Source of the DNA: Melioribacteraceae bacterium | Lineage (GTDB): Bacteria; Bacteroidota; Ignavibacteria; Ignavibacteriales; Melioribacteraceae | Assembly: GCA_016927595.1 (NCBI GenBank) | Contig: JAFGMI010000053.1 | Location: 1-60,780, forward strand | DNA: 60,780 nt | Direction: 5' to 3' | In this document: piece after piece, positions 18,628 to 28,900 of the stretch | How the letters are laid out: every line of letters begins with the position of its first letter | Position numbering within the stretch: the first letter of the stretch is position 1 | Made by a program: the position numbers and the translations under genes | The notes under the pieces: generated by a model | What the model was told of the DNA's origin: nothing | Seen by the model: the letters and a program-made list of their open reading frames with translations, nothing else | Database searches by the model: none

Positions 18628-20607
18628 TTACTTTTGTTGATCGGTATTATCGAGAAGAACGATTGCCTCATCAACGGATTCATGTGTTCCGGTTATCACC
18701 AATGTATCGTGCATAATTATTTTCTCTGATGCAGCAGGATTTGAGATAGTTATTCCGTTCCGCACAATTGCTATTATTGTGGCACCGGTTTTTGCCCTTA
18801 AATTTAATTGGCTGAGTGCTTTATTGATATGCGGATTGTCATCATTCACATAATAGGTTTCCGTTAATCCTTCAGCAAGTATTTCATCCAAATGAATGAA
18901 AGAGGCGCTGTCTTCATCCCCTTTACGCAAAAATTTATATGACTCATGTCTGAGTATTGCTGTTTGTTTCATTATAATGTTCAGCGGTATATGATATTTA
19001 CGAAGAACCATTTTAAATATTTCAAGAGAAGTTTCAAATTCTTCCGGTATTATCTCATCAGCCCCGAGTTTTCTTAATTCATCAATTTCGTTAACAAAGC
19101 GTGTTCTGACAACTGTATATAATTTCGAATTAATTTTCCTGGCTACTACCAGTGCTCTTCTTGTTGTTAACGGATCGGCGATTGCAAAGACAAGAACGTT
19201 TGCAGACTTTACATTAACATGGTTCAATACTTCCTCTTTGCTTACATCACCGTAAATTATCTTCTCCCCGTTTTTAAGTCCTTCTTTCACAGTATCCGGA
19301 TTCAGTTCAAGAACAACATATTTAATACCTGTTTCTTTCAGTACTCTGGCAAGATTTTTCCCATTCAATCCGAATCCAGCTATAATCACATGACCGGCAA
19401 GTCCGCCTGTTTTTACATTATCTGCAAATTCCTTTGCAGGAAGAATATCACCTGTTTTAAAAGCCAGCATTGGCGCAAGTTTGAATAGAAACGGGGTTAA
19501 GATCATTGTGAAAATAGAAGATGCGAGAAAAATATTATAGTATTCTTCAGTCATTAGCTTAAAGCCGCTTCCCGCCTGAGCCAGCACAAACGAAAACTCT
19601 CCTACCTGTGCAAGTCCGAGTGCCGCAAGTAACGCAACACGAGCCGGATACTTCATCGACAACACGATCAAAATTATAATGACTGACTTCAACAATATTA
19701 CGGCAAAGGTTGCGCTTAATATTACCACCGGGTATTCGACCACGAATCCGATATTAAGAAGCAAACCTACAGATACGAAGAATATACTGTTGAAGACATC
19801 GCGGAGCGGGAGTATATCCGCAACTATTTGCGTACTGTATTCGGATTCCGCTAAAATTAATCCTGCAATAAATGAACCCAGCGCAAGAGAAAGTCCGAGC
19901 GAATGAGTTACGTAAGCAGTGCCCAGCAGCAGTAATATTATCCCGACCGTAAATGCTTCCTTTATGTGAAGTTTTGCCAGCTGGTAAGTTATTTTAGGCA
20001 TCAGATATTTTGCAAGTACAAGAACTAAGGCTAATGTACCGAAAGCGATCAGCAGTTTAAGTGCAACTTCCCCAAAACTTAATGATTCCGACGGATTAAG
20101 AATGGGAAGAAGTATAAACATCGGAACAATAGCGAGATCCTGAAACAGCAGCACTCCCAGAGATATTCTGCCGTGAGGCGCATCAAGCTCCCCTTTCTCC
20201 GATAAAATTTTAAGCACGATTGCAGTACTTGAAAGACTTAAAAGCATGCCCAGGTATATCGCTTTATTTAGTTCAATGCCTGCGACATAAAATATCAACG
20301 CCGAGATAAGAATTGTGCTGACTACCTGTGAGCCCCCCGCTACCAACAGATATTTACGGATCAGTAATAATTGTTTTAACGAAACTTCTAAACCTATCGT
20401 AAACAACAGCAGAACAACTCCAATCTCAGCCATCACCTCTATCTGATCAATACCTTTTATCAATGCAAGCCCGTAGGGCCCGATTATCATTCCAGCAATT
20501 AAATAACCGACAATCGGAGGCAGGTCAATGCGTTTGAATATAAAAATTATCGGCAGCGCTACCACAAGAATAATTACTATGTCCTGTATAATTACAACAT
20601 CGTGCAT
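18628..20607 (-). CDS. KefB-type monovalent cation:proton antiporter with TrkA domains
   Basis: A 659-residue CPA2-family transporter. About 12 membrane segments occupy residues 1-385, including LPPIVGYLIAGMIIGPYGL and the conserved core LLLFTIGLEVSLKQL and GVLLFQDLAIVPM. A cytoplasmic TrkA-N (RCK) domain at about 400-520 carries the Rossmann motif IIAGFGLNGKNLARVL and an acidic E at the end of strand two (VVLELN), favouring NAD(H). A TrkA-C domain at about 570-655 follows. Expected role: K+ or Na+/H+ exchange gated by nucleotide binding. Specificity for K+ versus Na+ is not clear from sequence. Confidence 0.94.
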   Translation of the reverse strand: MHDVVIIQDIVIILVVALPIIFIFKRIDLPPIVGYLIAGMIIGPYGLALIKGIDQIEVMAEIGVVLLLFTIGLEVSLKQLLLIRKYLLVAGGSQVVSTILISALIFYVAGIELNKAIYLGMLLSLSSTAIVLKILSEKGELDAPHGRISLGVLLFQDLAIVPMFILLPILNPSESLSFGEVALKLLIAFGTLALVLVLAKYLMPKITYQLAKLHIKEAFTVGIILLLLGTAYVTHSLGLSLALGSFIAGLILAESEYSTQIVADILPLRDVFNSIFFVSVGLLLNIGFVVEYPVVILSATFAVILLKSVIIILIVLSMKYPARVALLAALGLAQVGEFSFVLAQAGSGFKLMTEEYYNIFLASSIFTMILTPFLFKLAPMLAFKTGDILPAKEFADNVKTGGLAGHVIIAGFGLNGKNLARVLKETGIKYVVLELNPDTVKEGLKNGEKIIYGDVSKEEVLNHVNVKSANVLVFAIADPLTTRRALVVARKINSKLYTVVRTRFVNEIDELRKLGADEIIPEEFETSLEIFKMVLRKYHIPLNIIMKQTAILRHESYKFLRKGDEDSASFIHLDEILAEGLTETYYVNDDNPHINKALSQLNLRAKTGATIIAIVRNGITISNPAASEKIIMHDTLVITGTHESVDEAIVLLDNTDQQK

Positions 20608-21041
20608 ATTGACCGCTCTTTAATGGTTCAACCATAAAATCATTTGTGAATTTAATAAGAAATTTTTGATTACGCTCGGAAAGTTGTCTGATTTACAGGG
20701 AATCAACCAGGAACGGGACTTGCTTTTTCTAATCATTCAATGAAATGATTTGTTGGTTCATGAAAGTACAGCATTCACAACATTAATGCCGGGATATTAT
20801 TAATCTGGAGTTTTAGCTTTTTACAATATCGGGATGGGTTGTCTTCCATTATAACCATTGCTATCCGGACTCCATATCTTATATAAAATTGGAAATCAGC
20901 ATAATGTGTTGCCGAACAAATTATTTATAATTGAGCTAATATATTGGTTGTGCATTATAATAAAATGTCGTTATTTCTAAGGGCAAATAAATTTATTTAA
21001 ATCCGCAGCAATTATTTTCTAAATATTAATAAACTAATAAT
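20608..21041. other. Divergent promoter region, no gene seen
   Basis: A 434-base gap between the antiporter (minus) and the WG-repeat operon (plus). AATCATT (20731-20737) and AATGATT (20744-20750) form a perfect 7-base dyad with a six-base spacer. It is close to the antiporter start and could be an operator. The 100 bases before the WG gene are strongly AT-rich. I find no RNA gene or credible small open frame. Confidence 0.45.
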
Positions 21042-22190
21042 ATGAAAAGGCTATTGTTAGTTATCGCTTTGATTTACACACATTCATTTTCACAGCAATT
21101 AATTCCATTTGAAAAAAACGGATTGTGGGGATTTTGTGATTCTGTAAAGACTGTGAAAATAGAACCCAAATTCAGCATGGTGAAGTTATTCAACTCAGAC
21201 AGGTCATTGATTGAATTTAACGGATACTATGGCTTTATTAATAAAAGCGGTGAGAAAATAACGTACCTAAAGTACGAAGATGCGGGCGAATTTCATGATG
21301 AGCGTGCCAGAGTAAAGCTCGGTGGTGTATGGGGCTTTATAGACATGCATGGGAAATATGTTGCAGAACCACAATATAATGAGGTCTCCGATTTCAGTGA
21401 AAATTTTGCAGTGGTAAATTACTATAACAACTGGGGATTTATTGACAAGCAAGGTAAAAAACTCACACCGGTTAAATATGATTTCGCATCAAACTTTAAT
21501 GAAGGTATTGCTGTCGTAAAGTTTAATGGACTTTGGGGTTTTTTAAACAATAAAGGAAAAGAGATAACATCTTTTATTTATGATGCTGCTTATTCATTCT
21601 CTAACGGATTTGGTCAGGTTAAACTAAACGACAGGTTCGGATTTATTAATTCCAGGGGAGATATTGTAATATCTATTAAGTATGATGAAGTTACATCGTT
21701 CAGCGAAAATCTTGCTGCTGTTCGTTATGATGGTTTCTGGGGTTATATAAACACAAGCGGTGAAATTATGATACCTCACAAATACGACTATGCAAGACCA
21801 TTCAAGGAAGGTTTCGCTGTTGTAAAACAAGACTCGCTGTTCGGTTGTATTAACAAACAGGGTGAGTTGGTTATTCCTTTTGTATATGATGACATATATG
21901 ATTTTAAGGACGGCTTTGCAGTTGTTGTGAAAAACAATTCATATGGTTTCATAAATTCCGGCGGGAAAATCTCAGTGTCAATTAAATATGAATACTGCAG
22001 TTCTTTTTCGCAAGGTCTGGCAACAGTAAAAGATAAAGGTAAGTTTGGTTATATAAATACAAGCGGCGAGATAGTTGTTCCGGTTGAACTTGAGGCTGCT
22101 TCCCCGTTTAAAGATAATCTGGCTTACGTCAAATTAAATTCGCGATCCTTTTATATTGATAGGAGTGGAAATAAATATACAATTGATTAG
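21042..22190 (+). CDS. Secreted WG-repeat protein
   Basis: A 382-residue exported protein (signal peptide MKRLLLVIALIYTHSFS-QQ) built almost wholly of about eleven WG repeats of roughly 32 residues. Each carries a [LYFN]WGFI[DN]-x2-G core, for example GLWGFCDS, GVWGFIDMHG, NNWGFIDKQG, GFWGYINTSG and GKFGYINTSG. WG repeats are thought to act as protein-binding scaffolds; no enzyme motif is visible. It is the first gene of a plus-strand run, followed after 33 bases by three overlapping unknown genes, so they probably form one unit. Confidence 0.9.
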   Translation: MKRLLLVIALIYTHSFSQQLIPFEKNGLWGFCDSVKTVKIEPKFSMVKLFNSDRSLIEFNGYYGFINKSGEKITYLKYEDAGEFHDERARVKLGGVWGFIDMHGKYVAEPQYNEVSDFSENFAVVNYYNNWGFIDKQGKKLTPVKYDFASNFNEGIAVVKFNGLWGFLNNKGKEITSFIYDAAYSFSNGFGQVKLNDRFGFINSRGDIVISIKYDEVTSFSENLAAVRYDGFWGYINTSGEIMIPHKYDYARPFKEGFAVVKQDSLFGCINKQGELVIPFVYDDIYDFKDGFAVVVKNNSYGFINSGGKISVSIKYEYCSSFSQGLATVKDKGKFGYINTSGEIVVPVELEAASPFKDNLAYVKLNSRSFYIDRSGNKYTID

Positions 22191-22223
22191 TTGTTTCATA
22201 GGGGGGAAAGTGTGTGATAAAAG

Positions 22224-23399
22224 ATGAAAGCAAAATTATTTATAGCATTATTATTAACATTACCGGTTGTTTGTTCGGGTTCCGGCTTTATTTCCATTCA
22301 GCTTAAGTCAATATTTGACAGTATATCCCGGTACACTATTAATGAAACCAGGCTTTTAGATGGGGACAGCAGCAGGTTTTCGAATTCAATTTTAACAGAT
22401 ATCAAAATTGACGATAAAAACTTTGCAATAATAACGGGTAAGGACTATTATGACAATATCTCTCATATAGGTCTTCATCTCTTTAATCGCAACCATGATG
22501 GAATCCCTTACGAAATCCATAATTTCATTGAGCGGTATCTGTTGCTTGTAATTTTAAATGAACCGCAATTCAATAAGGATATTGTCCAGGTAAGCCTCCA
22601 GGTTAATTCACTTATAGTTGACAATTTCGATCAGATGGCTGATCATATATTCCGGATGGTTTCTAATCCTTTCGATTTTTCTTTGACTTTTGACAATGCA
22701 GACTACAGTTTTCAAATGTTCGGCTCAAATAAAGATGAAATAAATATAATATTCCCTGCTGATTACGAATTAATTACAGGCATGGATAAACAAGAAAGCT
22801 CCTTATACCTTTATCACATGTTAAACTCCGGAAGCCATAACAATTCACATCTGTTCTACGAAAAAGGCATTACTCATACGGTTAGCACAAACAGTAACTT
22901 TCTGGTTCTGTCTTCAGATAGTCTTTCTGAAAACATTAGTAATAAGCTACATTATTTAATACGTGATAAAGATACCTTGTTAGTTCTATCACCCGATCTC
23001 CCTGAGATTTATACGCGTAACAGTCTCTTATTGCCCGAAAGTCTGGATTACAATATTTTCCTGAACGTAAGTCAGGTGTTGTACAGACAGGAAAAAAGAG
23101 AATACAACACCACGCTTGGAAATTTTTATAGCATACTTGGTCCGTACTACAAGCGTTTTGTCGGAATTGAAAGCCTCGGGGAAAAAATCAGTGCATCGGT
23201 GTTTACTGTTAACCGGTTTCTGAAAATATTAAATGTATTATATTTAAGTTTTGATGTAAAGGATATTGAAATGCATTCGGATTTAACTTGCCAGTCAAAA
23301 TTATATGGTCCAATTCGTTACGATAACATAGAAAACTTATTCAGTGAATATCCGGAAAACTTTAAAATAAAATATAAAATTAAAACCGACTATGACTAA
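22224..23399 (+). CDS. Secreted protein of unknown function
   Basis: A 391-residue exported protein with signal peptide MKAKLFIALLLTLPVVCSGS. I recognise no family. It has mixed alpha/beta content, no repeats, no membrane segment beyond the signal and few cysteines. A purine-rich GGGGGGAAAG lies about 14 bases before the ATG. Its stop codon overlaps the next gene's start by 8 bases, implying translational coupling. Its place between the WG-repeat protein and an LPP20-like protein suggests a role in the same envelope complex; that is inference. Confidence 0.75.
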   Translation: MKAKLFIALLLTLPVVCSGSGFISIQLKSIFDSISRYTINETRLLDGDSSRFSNSILTDIKIDDKNFAIITGKDYYDNISHIGLHLFNRNHDGIPYEIHNFIERYLLLVILNEPQFNKDIVQVSLQVNSLIVDNFDQMADHIFRMVSNPFDFSLTFDNADYSFQMFGSNKDEINIIFPADYELITGMDKQESSLYLYHMLNSGSHNNSHLFYEKGITHTVSTNSNFLVLSSDSLSENISNKLHYLIRDKDTLLVLSPDLPEIYTRNSLLLPESLDYNIFLNVSQVLYRQEKREYNTTLGNFYSILGPYYKRFVGIESLGEKISASVFTVNRFLKILNVLYLSFDVKDIEMHSDLTCQSKLYGPIRYDNIENLFSEYPENFKIKYKIKTDYD

Positions 23400-24873
23400 G
23401 AAACCTGTTCTGTCAATTTTATATCTGCTCTCATGCTTCTCAACTGTACTGGTTGCACAGACCGAAAAGGACATTAAGTTAAGCGGCAATTATTATTACG
23501 GGGAAGGAATCAGAGATTCACTTCACCAGGCTAAAACGGAGGCTCTGAATGATCTGGTATACAAATTATCCGTTACACTAAAGAGTGAGGTTAAAACTAC
23601 TGCTGAAGAAGATAATGAAACGCTCAGACGTGATTATCAGAAACATACCAGTCTGTTCTCGGCGGTTAAAGTCAAGGGAATTAATTACCTGGATAAAGAA
23701 TGGTCGGGAGACCGCTTCAAGGTTATTGCCTATATTTCCCGCTCGGATTATGATTCATCTTTAAAGGAACTTGCAAGGGAAATTGGTCAGCAGATGACAC
23801 TCTCTGAACAGATTGAAGCCGAGGAGGGATTGATAAAAGCTGTTTCATACTATTATAAAACATACATCATGACATTTTACTCGCCTGCACCTGTACCTTA
23901 TGTAAGTGCTGTAACAGAAAATAGCTTTGAGAATTTGAAACAAACCCTGGAAGTTAAAATTAGATCCTTCCTGGATAAGATTATGGTGACTGCGGGAATT
24001 CCGGAAGCCGATCCTCTGATTGAAGACCAAATTAAAGTGCCGGTTGAATTTACTTATGACGGAAAAACGGCGAACAATATAAATGTAAAATTCAACATAC
24101 CGGGAAATCCTGAAAGAGAAACTGAAAATGGTAAAGCAGAATTGTTCTTATATACACAGCCGTCCAAGTCTAAAGAGACGTATGAATTAGTATACAGACT
24201 AAAATTTGTGGGTGAAAACGAATTAGCAGAGATTGAGAAGGACTTTGCTATAACTACTATCAAAAAGGTCGAAGTGGATTTTTCAAAGCTGGTAAGTATA
24301 GATATTGAAGTGATAAAACTGAACGACACTTTTCTCAAACTCAGACCGGTTTTGAAAAACTTAAGTGTTGCTAAACTAAGATGGGACTTAGGGGATTCTT
24401 CCACAACGGAAGAGTTTCAACCCATACATAAGTATCTCAGAGAAGGTCATTATAAATTAAGTCTTATAGTAAATGAAAACGAAGCTCTGTCAAAAACAGT
24501 AATAATTGATCAAATGGGGAATCTGATTTCCGGGAATGAAAGCGATGAAGAACCCGATGTGGACACTGTTAAGAATAATGTAAATCCGACAGTTCAGTTT
24601 TTGATTGAAGAGACAAAAACAAAAAGTGCTGATGAAATTTTACAGATATTGAAATCGCTCAAATTTTCCGGTTCAATAATATACGGACGCAAATCTATTT
24701 TCAGCAATCCTGAGAAATGCTATGTTATGATTGTTGAGCCGGAAAGCTCGAGAGTATCTGCTTTACTTTCGCCTGAAAATCCTGTCAGGAGAAATTTGTT
24801 AACAGATAAACTTGCTAACGATTTCTCAAAAGAATATAAAAACATGGTAGAAATATGGATAGAAATTTATTAG
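23392..24873 (+). CDS. Secreted LPP20-like protein with PKD-like domain
   Basis: A 493-residue exported protein (signal peptide MTKKPVLSILYLLSCFSTVLVAQ). Residues about 28-135 look like an LPP20-type domain, with a helix of alternating Ala (DSLHQAKTEALNDLVYKLSVTL) followed by strands ending FKVIAYISRSDYDSSL. Residues about 300-375 hold a PKD-like beta domain with LRWDLGDSSTTEEFQPIHKY. The middle and end are unassigned. It overlaps its upstream neighbour by 8 bases and its downstream neighbour by 19 bases, the tightest coupling in the window. Two more LPP20-like genes lie at 45-46 kb. Confidence 0.75.
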   Translation: MTKKPVLSILYLLSCFSTVLVAQTEKDIKLSGNYYYGEGIRDSLHQAKTEALNDLVYKLSVTLKSEVKTTAEEDNETLRRDYQKHTSLFSAVKVKGINYLDKEWSGDRFKVIAYISRSDYDSSLKELAREIGQQMTLSEQIEAEEGLIKAVSYYYKTYIMTFYSPAPVPYVSAVTENSFENLKQTLEVKIRSFLDKIMVTAGIPEADPLIEDQIKVPVEFTYDGKTANNINVKFNIPGNPERETENGKAELFLYTQPSKSKETYELVYRLKFVGENELAEIEKDFAITTIKKVEVDFSKLVSIDIEVIKLNDTFLKLRPVLKNLSVAKLRWDLGDSSTTEEFQPIHKYLREGHYKLSLIVNENEALSKTVIIDQMGNLISGNESDEEPDVDTVKNNVNPTVQFLIEETKTKSADEILQILKSLKFSGSIIYGRKSIFSNPEKCYVMIVEPESSRVSALLSPENPVRRNLLTDKLANDFSKEYKNMVEIWIEIY

Positions 24874-25835
24874 GCAGGTTAATAATAACATTATTGTTAT
24901 TTACCTGTATGGGTGCTCTGAATGCTCAATACAGAACGGCTGTTTATTTACAGGGTATAGAAAATGATGATTTGAAAAATGATATTGAAGCGAATGTCTC
25001 CGCTCTGTTAAGTGAATTCAACAAAGCATGCCTTGCAAATGAGAACCCGGATTATAGTAACATCAATATTGATGATGCCGCTGCTGCCAGAATTAATTCT
25101 TTATGGGAAACAGTGTCTTTCAGATGTAATGAAACCGAAATATTTGAATTCATTTCCAAACGACAGGATGGTTTTTATGAAGTACGCAACATGCCTCTGA
25201 TAATAAAAGTAACAAATGATTCACTTGATTATGAGGATGCTGTAATTATAATATCACCAGAAGGTTTAATCTGGGACATGTATTTCGGTCTCGAATCACA
25301 TCAATACAAGAAACTTATACGACAGAACAGAAATGTAACGGACTTCAGAAGGCGACAGGTTATTCTGGACTTTGTGGAAAACTTCAGAACAGCTTATAAC
25401 AGAAAAGATCTTATATTTCTTGAACAGGTTTTCAGTGAAAACGCATTAATTATTGTGGGACGTGTGGTGGAAGCGAGCGATCTCCAAAGCAATATGCTCG
25501 AAAATAACTTTGAGAAGAAGAAAGTCGAACTTATACGTTATAACAAATCGGAATATATAAAACATCTTCAGGTTGTGTTTGGCAGAAATCAGTTTATAAA
25601 GGTTTTCTTCGATCATATAAATATAACCCAGCACAGACTGCACAATAATATATACGGCGTTACACTTAAACAGAAATGGACTTCTTCAACATATTCCGAC
25701 GACGGCTATTTATTCCTGATGATCGACTTTAAAGATGAAGATCATCCTCTCATACACGTCAGGGCTTGGCAGCCTGAAGCATTTACCGATCCGGACAGTG
25801 TTATTACTCTGGGAGATTTTGAAATTATTCAATAA
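24855..25835 (+). CDS. Secreted protein with a C-terminal NTF2/SnoaL-like domain
   Basis: A 326-residue exported protein with signal peptide MDRNLLGRLIITLLLFTCMGALNAQ. The first half is unassigned. Residues about 170-290 fit an NTF2-like cone fold: a helix (RRQVILDFVENFRTAYNRKDLIFLEQVF) leads to a strand SENALIIVGRVVE, then long strands with KQKWTS and YLFLMIDFKDEDHPLIHVRAWQPE at the end. Many such domains bind small molecules or mediate assembly; no catalytic set is evident. Its start lies 19 bases inside the preceding gene. It closes the four-gene WG/LPP20 unit. Confidence 0.75.
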   Translation: MDRNLLGRLIITLLLFTCMGALNAQYRTAVYLQGIENDDLKNDIEANVSALLSEFNKACLANENPDYSNINIDDAAAARINSLWETVSFRCNETEIFEFISKRQDGFYEVRNMPLIIKVTNDSLDYEDAVIIISPEGLIWDMYFGLESHQYKKLIRQNRNVTDFRRRQVILDFVENFRTAYNRKDLIFLEQVFSENALIIVGRVVEASDLQSNMLENNFEKKKVELIRYNKSEYIKHLQVVFGRNQFIKVFFDHINITQHRLHNNIYGVTLKQKWTSSTYSDDGYLFLMIDFKDEDHPLIHVRAWQPEAFTDPDSVITLGDFEIIQ

Positions 25836-25972
25836 ACAGTTGCAGCCAATTACCGGCGATTAAACCAACTTTATGCCGGGTGTTAGTGTCCGGTAAACAT
25901 GGCGCAAGGATTCGGAAAATAATTATTCGGGAAAGGACTAAATATTAAATTCAAAATAAATTGAATATCGGT

Positions 25973-28900
25973 ATGAAAACGAAAATGGTCTGCCTGTTCA
26001 GCATACTCTTTTTTCTTGTTCATATCCAAGGAAATGCTTCCTTAATCTTACCTGCTGAAGATGATATTATTATCGGAAGGAATATTCTTACTGCTAGTTC
26101 ACTCCACGTTTCAGCTTCAGGCAGTGACAGCAATCCCGGCACAAAAGTCTCACCTTTGAGGAATATCCAGACTGCTTTGTCCCAAGCAATTAATGGAGAT
26201 ACAATTAAGGTGGCTGAAGGTACATATCAAGAAAATCTGATAACACAAGTGAGAGTTGTACTCAGAGGCGGATACAATGATTCATTCTCTGAGAGAGAAC
26301 GGAATATTTATTCCAACAAATCGAAAATCCGTGCTTCGAGCGGGTCAATGCTTATTGACGCAAATAACTCTACTATAGATGGATTAGTGTTCGACGGCAG
26401 CGGCGGAGCGCAAAAAGGTATTGTTATCACAAACGGTCTTAGTATCTTGACGCATAATATCGTTTACAACATTACAAAAAGCGGCGGGAGTTGTATAGAA
26501 GTAATTGACGGTGCCTCGGCTGTAATTAAAAACAATACCGTGGCTAATAATGTTCTTTCGGGAGGAGGCGTTATTGTTTATGCAATTTATGTGAGAGGCA
26601 GCACTCCTTCTACTATTCAGAATAACATCGCTTACAATAACAATGCCGGTATTTATATTACTCCTTCGGGATCCACCAAAGGATATAACTGTTCTTACGA
26701 TAACACCTATATGGATTTCGATGGAGCAAACGGATCAGCTCTTTCGACAGATTTTTCAAAGGATCCGCAGTTCGTGAATCCTGCGAACAACGATTTCCGC
26801 CTCAAAGTAAATTCGCCCTGCATGAATACAGGGAATCCAAACGATGATTATTCCAATGAGCCCGATCCAAACGGTGGCAGAATTGATCTGGGCGCTTACG
26901 GCGGAACAAACAGTGCGACTTTAAACGAAAATTTTACAACTTATGTATCTCCTTCTGGGAACGATTCAAATAATGGTTCTATCGATTCTCCTAAAAAGAC
27001 AATTCAGGCTGCTCTTACAGGTACTTTGGGCGATACTATTAAAGTTATGGCAGGTACATACAGTGAAGGTATTATTACAACAGCTTATGCCGTAATTCTT
27101 GGCGGGTACGATAACACTTTTTCCGACAGTGACAGGGATCCTTACATTAACAGAACAACGCTGCTCGGTATAAGTGCAACAATGGTATATGATCACTTCG
27201 GCTGTGTTATTGACGGCTTTTTCCTCGACGGCAATGGTGTCGCCAGCAAAGGATTTGATATTGGTGAAGGTACAGTCTTAAGTCACAATGTTATTGTAAA
27301 CATTATAGCTTCATCCGGGTTTGCAATTGATGTTGGGGGAAATGTTTCAATAGTCAATAACACGATTTATAATTGCGGATATGGAATTTCTGTTTCTTCA
27401 GGAACCGGTTCTTTAATTAGAAATAATATATTTGCTTCCACTAGTTTTGCTATGAGCAATAATTCGGCCGATGGAATTTCAAGGTATAACGACTATTATG
27501 GAAACTCATTTAACTACGTTGGTTTTTATACTGTTCCGGGTATCGGTGATCTGGCGGTTAATCCGCAGTTCCGAAATTCCTCGAACAATGACTTCGGACT
27601 GCTTGCATCCTCCCTGTGCATCGACAAGGGTGACCCTGATACTGATAACGACGGACTCTCGTGGGAAAGCGATATAGATGATCAGGATGCTGATGGCTCA
27701 AGACCCGATATTGGTGCTTATCCATTTATTCGTGATAATACTCAGGTAATTACTATTTTAACTCCCAATGGCGGTGAAGTGTGGACGGGCGGATCAACAC
27801 AAAATATAATTTGGACAAGCAGTAATGTCGATAATGTCAAAATAGAATATTCAACAAACAACGGTTTAAGCTGGATAACGATAATATCAAACACCTTGAA
27901 TGATGGTTTGCATTTATGGAACATTCCAAATGTTAATTCAAATCAGTGTTTAATTAAAATTAGTGATGTTAATAATAATGTCACAAATGATATTAGTGAT
28001 GTGGTGTTTTACATTTATTCTGCTTCAGGTGATAAACTTTTTACTCAAACTCCAAATAATCTTGGTATCAATACTACTAACGGTCAGTTCGGCAGCGGCT
28101 GGGTGGATATTGATAATGACGGTGATCTTGATCTGTTTATAGTTGGAGTAGATCATACACATGTTCTTTACAGAAATGGTAACAATAGTTTTACTGATGT
28201 TTCTACTCTGTTCGGATTTAACAACGTAGGTTTAAGATCTGGAGCCCAGCCATCATGTTTCGATTATGAGGGGGATGGTGACCTGGATCTGTTAATTGCC
28301 AGTCCCTGGGACATATTGGGAGGTTTTATTTTATACAGGAATGACAATTCTATATTTCATGATATATCAACCGAAGCGGATCTGGGATCAATAAGCGGTC
28401 TAGATAATCATTACGCACTTGCTGTTGGTGATTACGACAAAGATGGTGATCCGGATATTGCTGTAGCCGGTGGTTCGCAAACAGGAAGCGGTTCAACCGG
28501 ACAACTTTTTATTCTTGAAAATAATAATGGCAGGTATACTGATGTAACGACTGATCTTTTTGAGACAACCTTATTCTTCGAATCATGGGGAATCACATGG
28601 ATAGACTACGACAATGATAACGATCTGGATTTGTGGATACCCACTATTCGCACTCCGCATCAGCCATGCGCAATATTGGTTAATCAGGGAGACAAGTTTA
28701 TACTGAGCAATTCAAGCTTAACCGGTATTAATGCAAAGTCTGCTATTGTTTCAAGCTGGATAGATTATAATAATGATGGAAATTTAGATTTGTTTGTGAT
28801 CCCCTATGTTGGAGATGATGACGGCAATGTTAAATTATATAGAAATAACAATAATGGTACTTTTACTGAGACAGCTGGTGCGCTGGCATTAGATTCTGCT

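Noticed and set aside
20608..21041. Search for a tRNA or small RNA in the divergent gap
   Set aside because: Only one short dyad is visible; no cloverleaf or CCA-type end.
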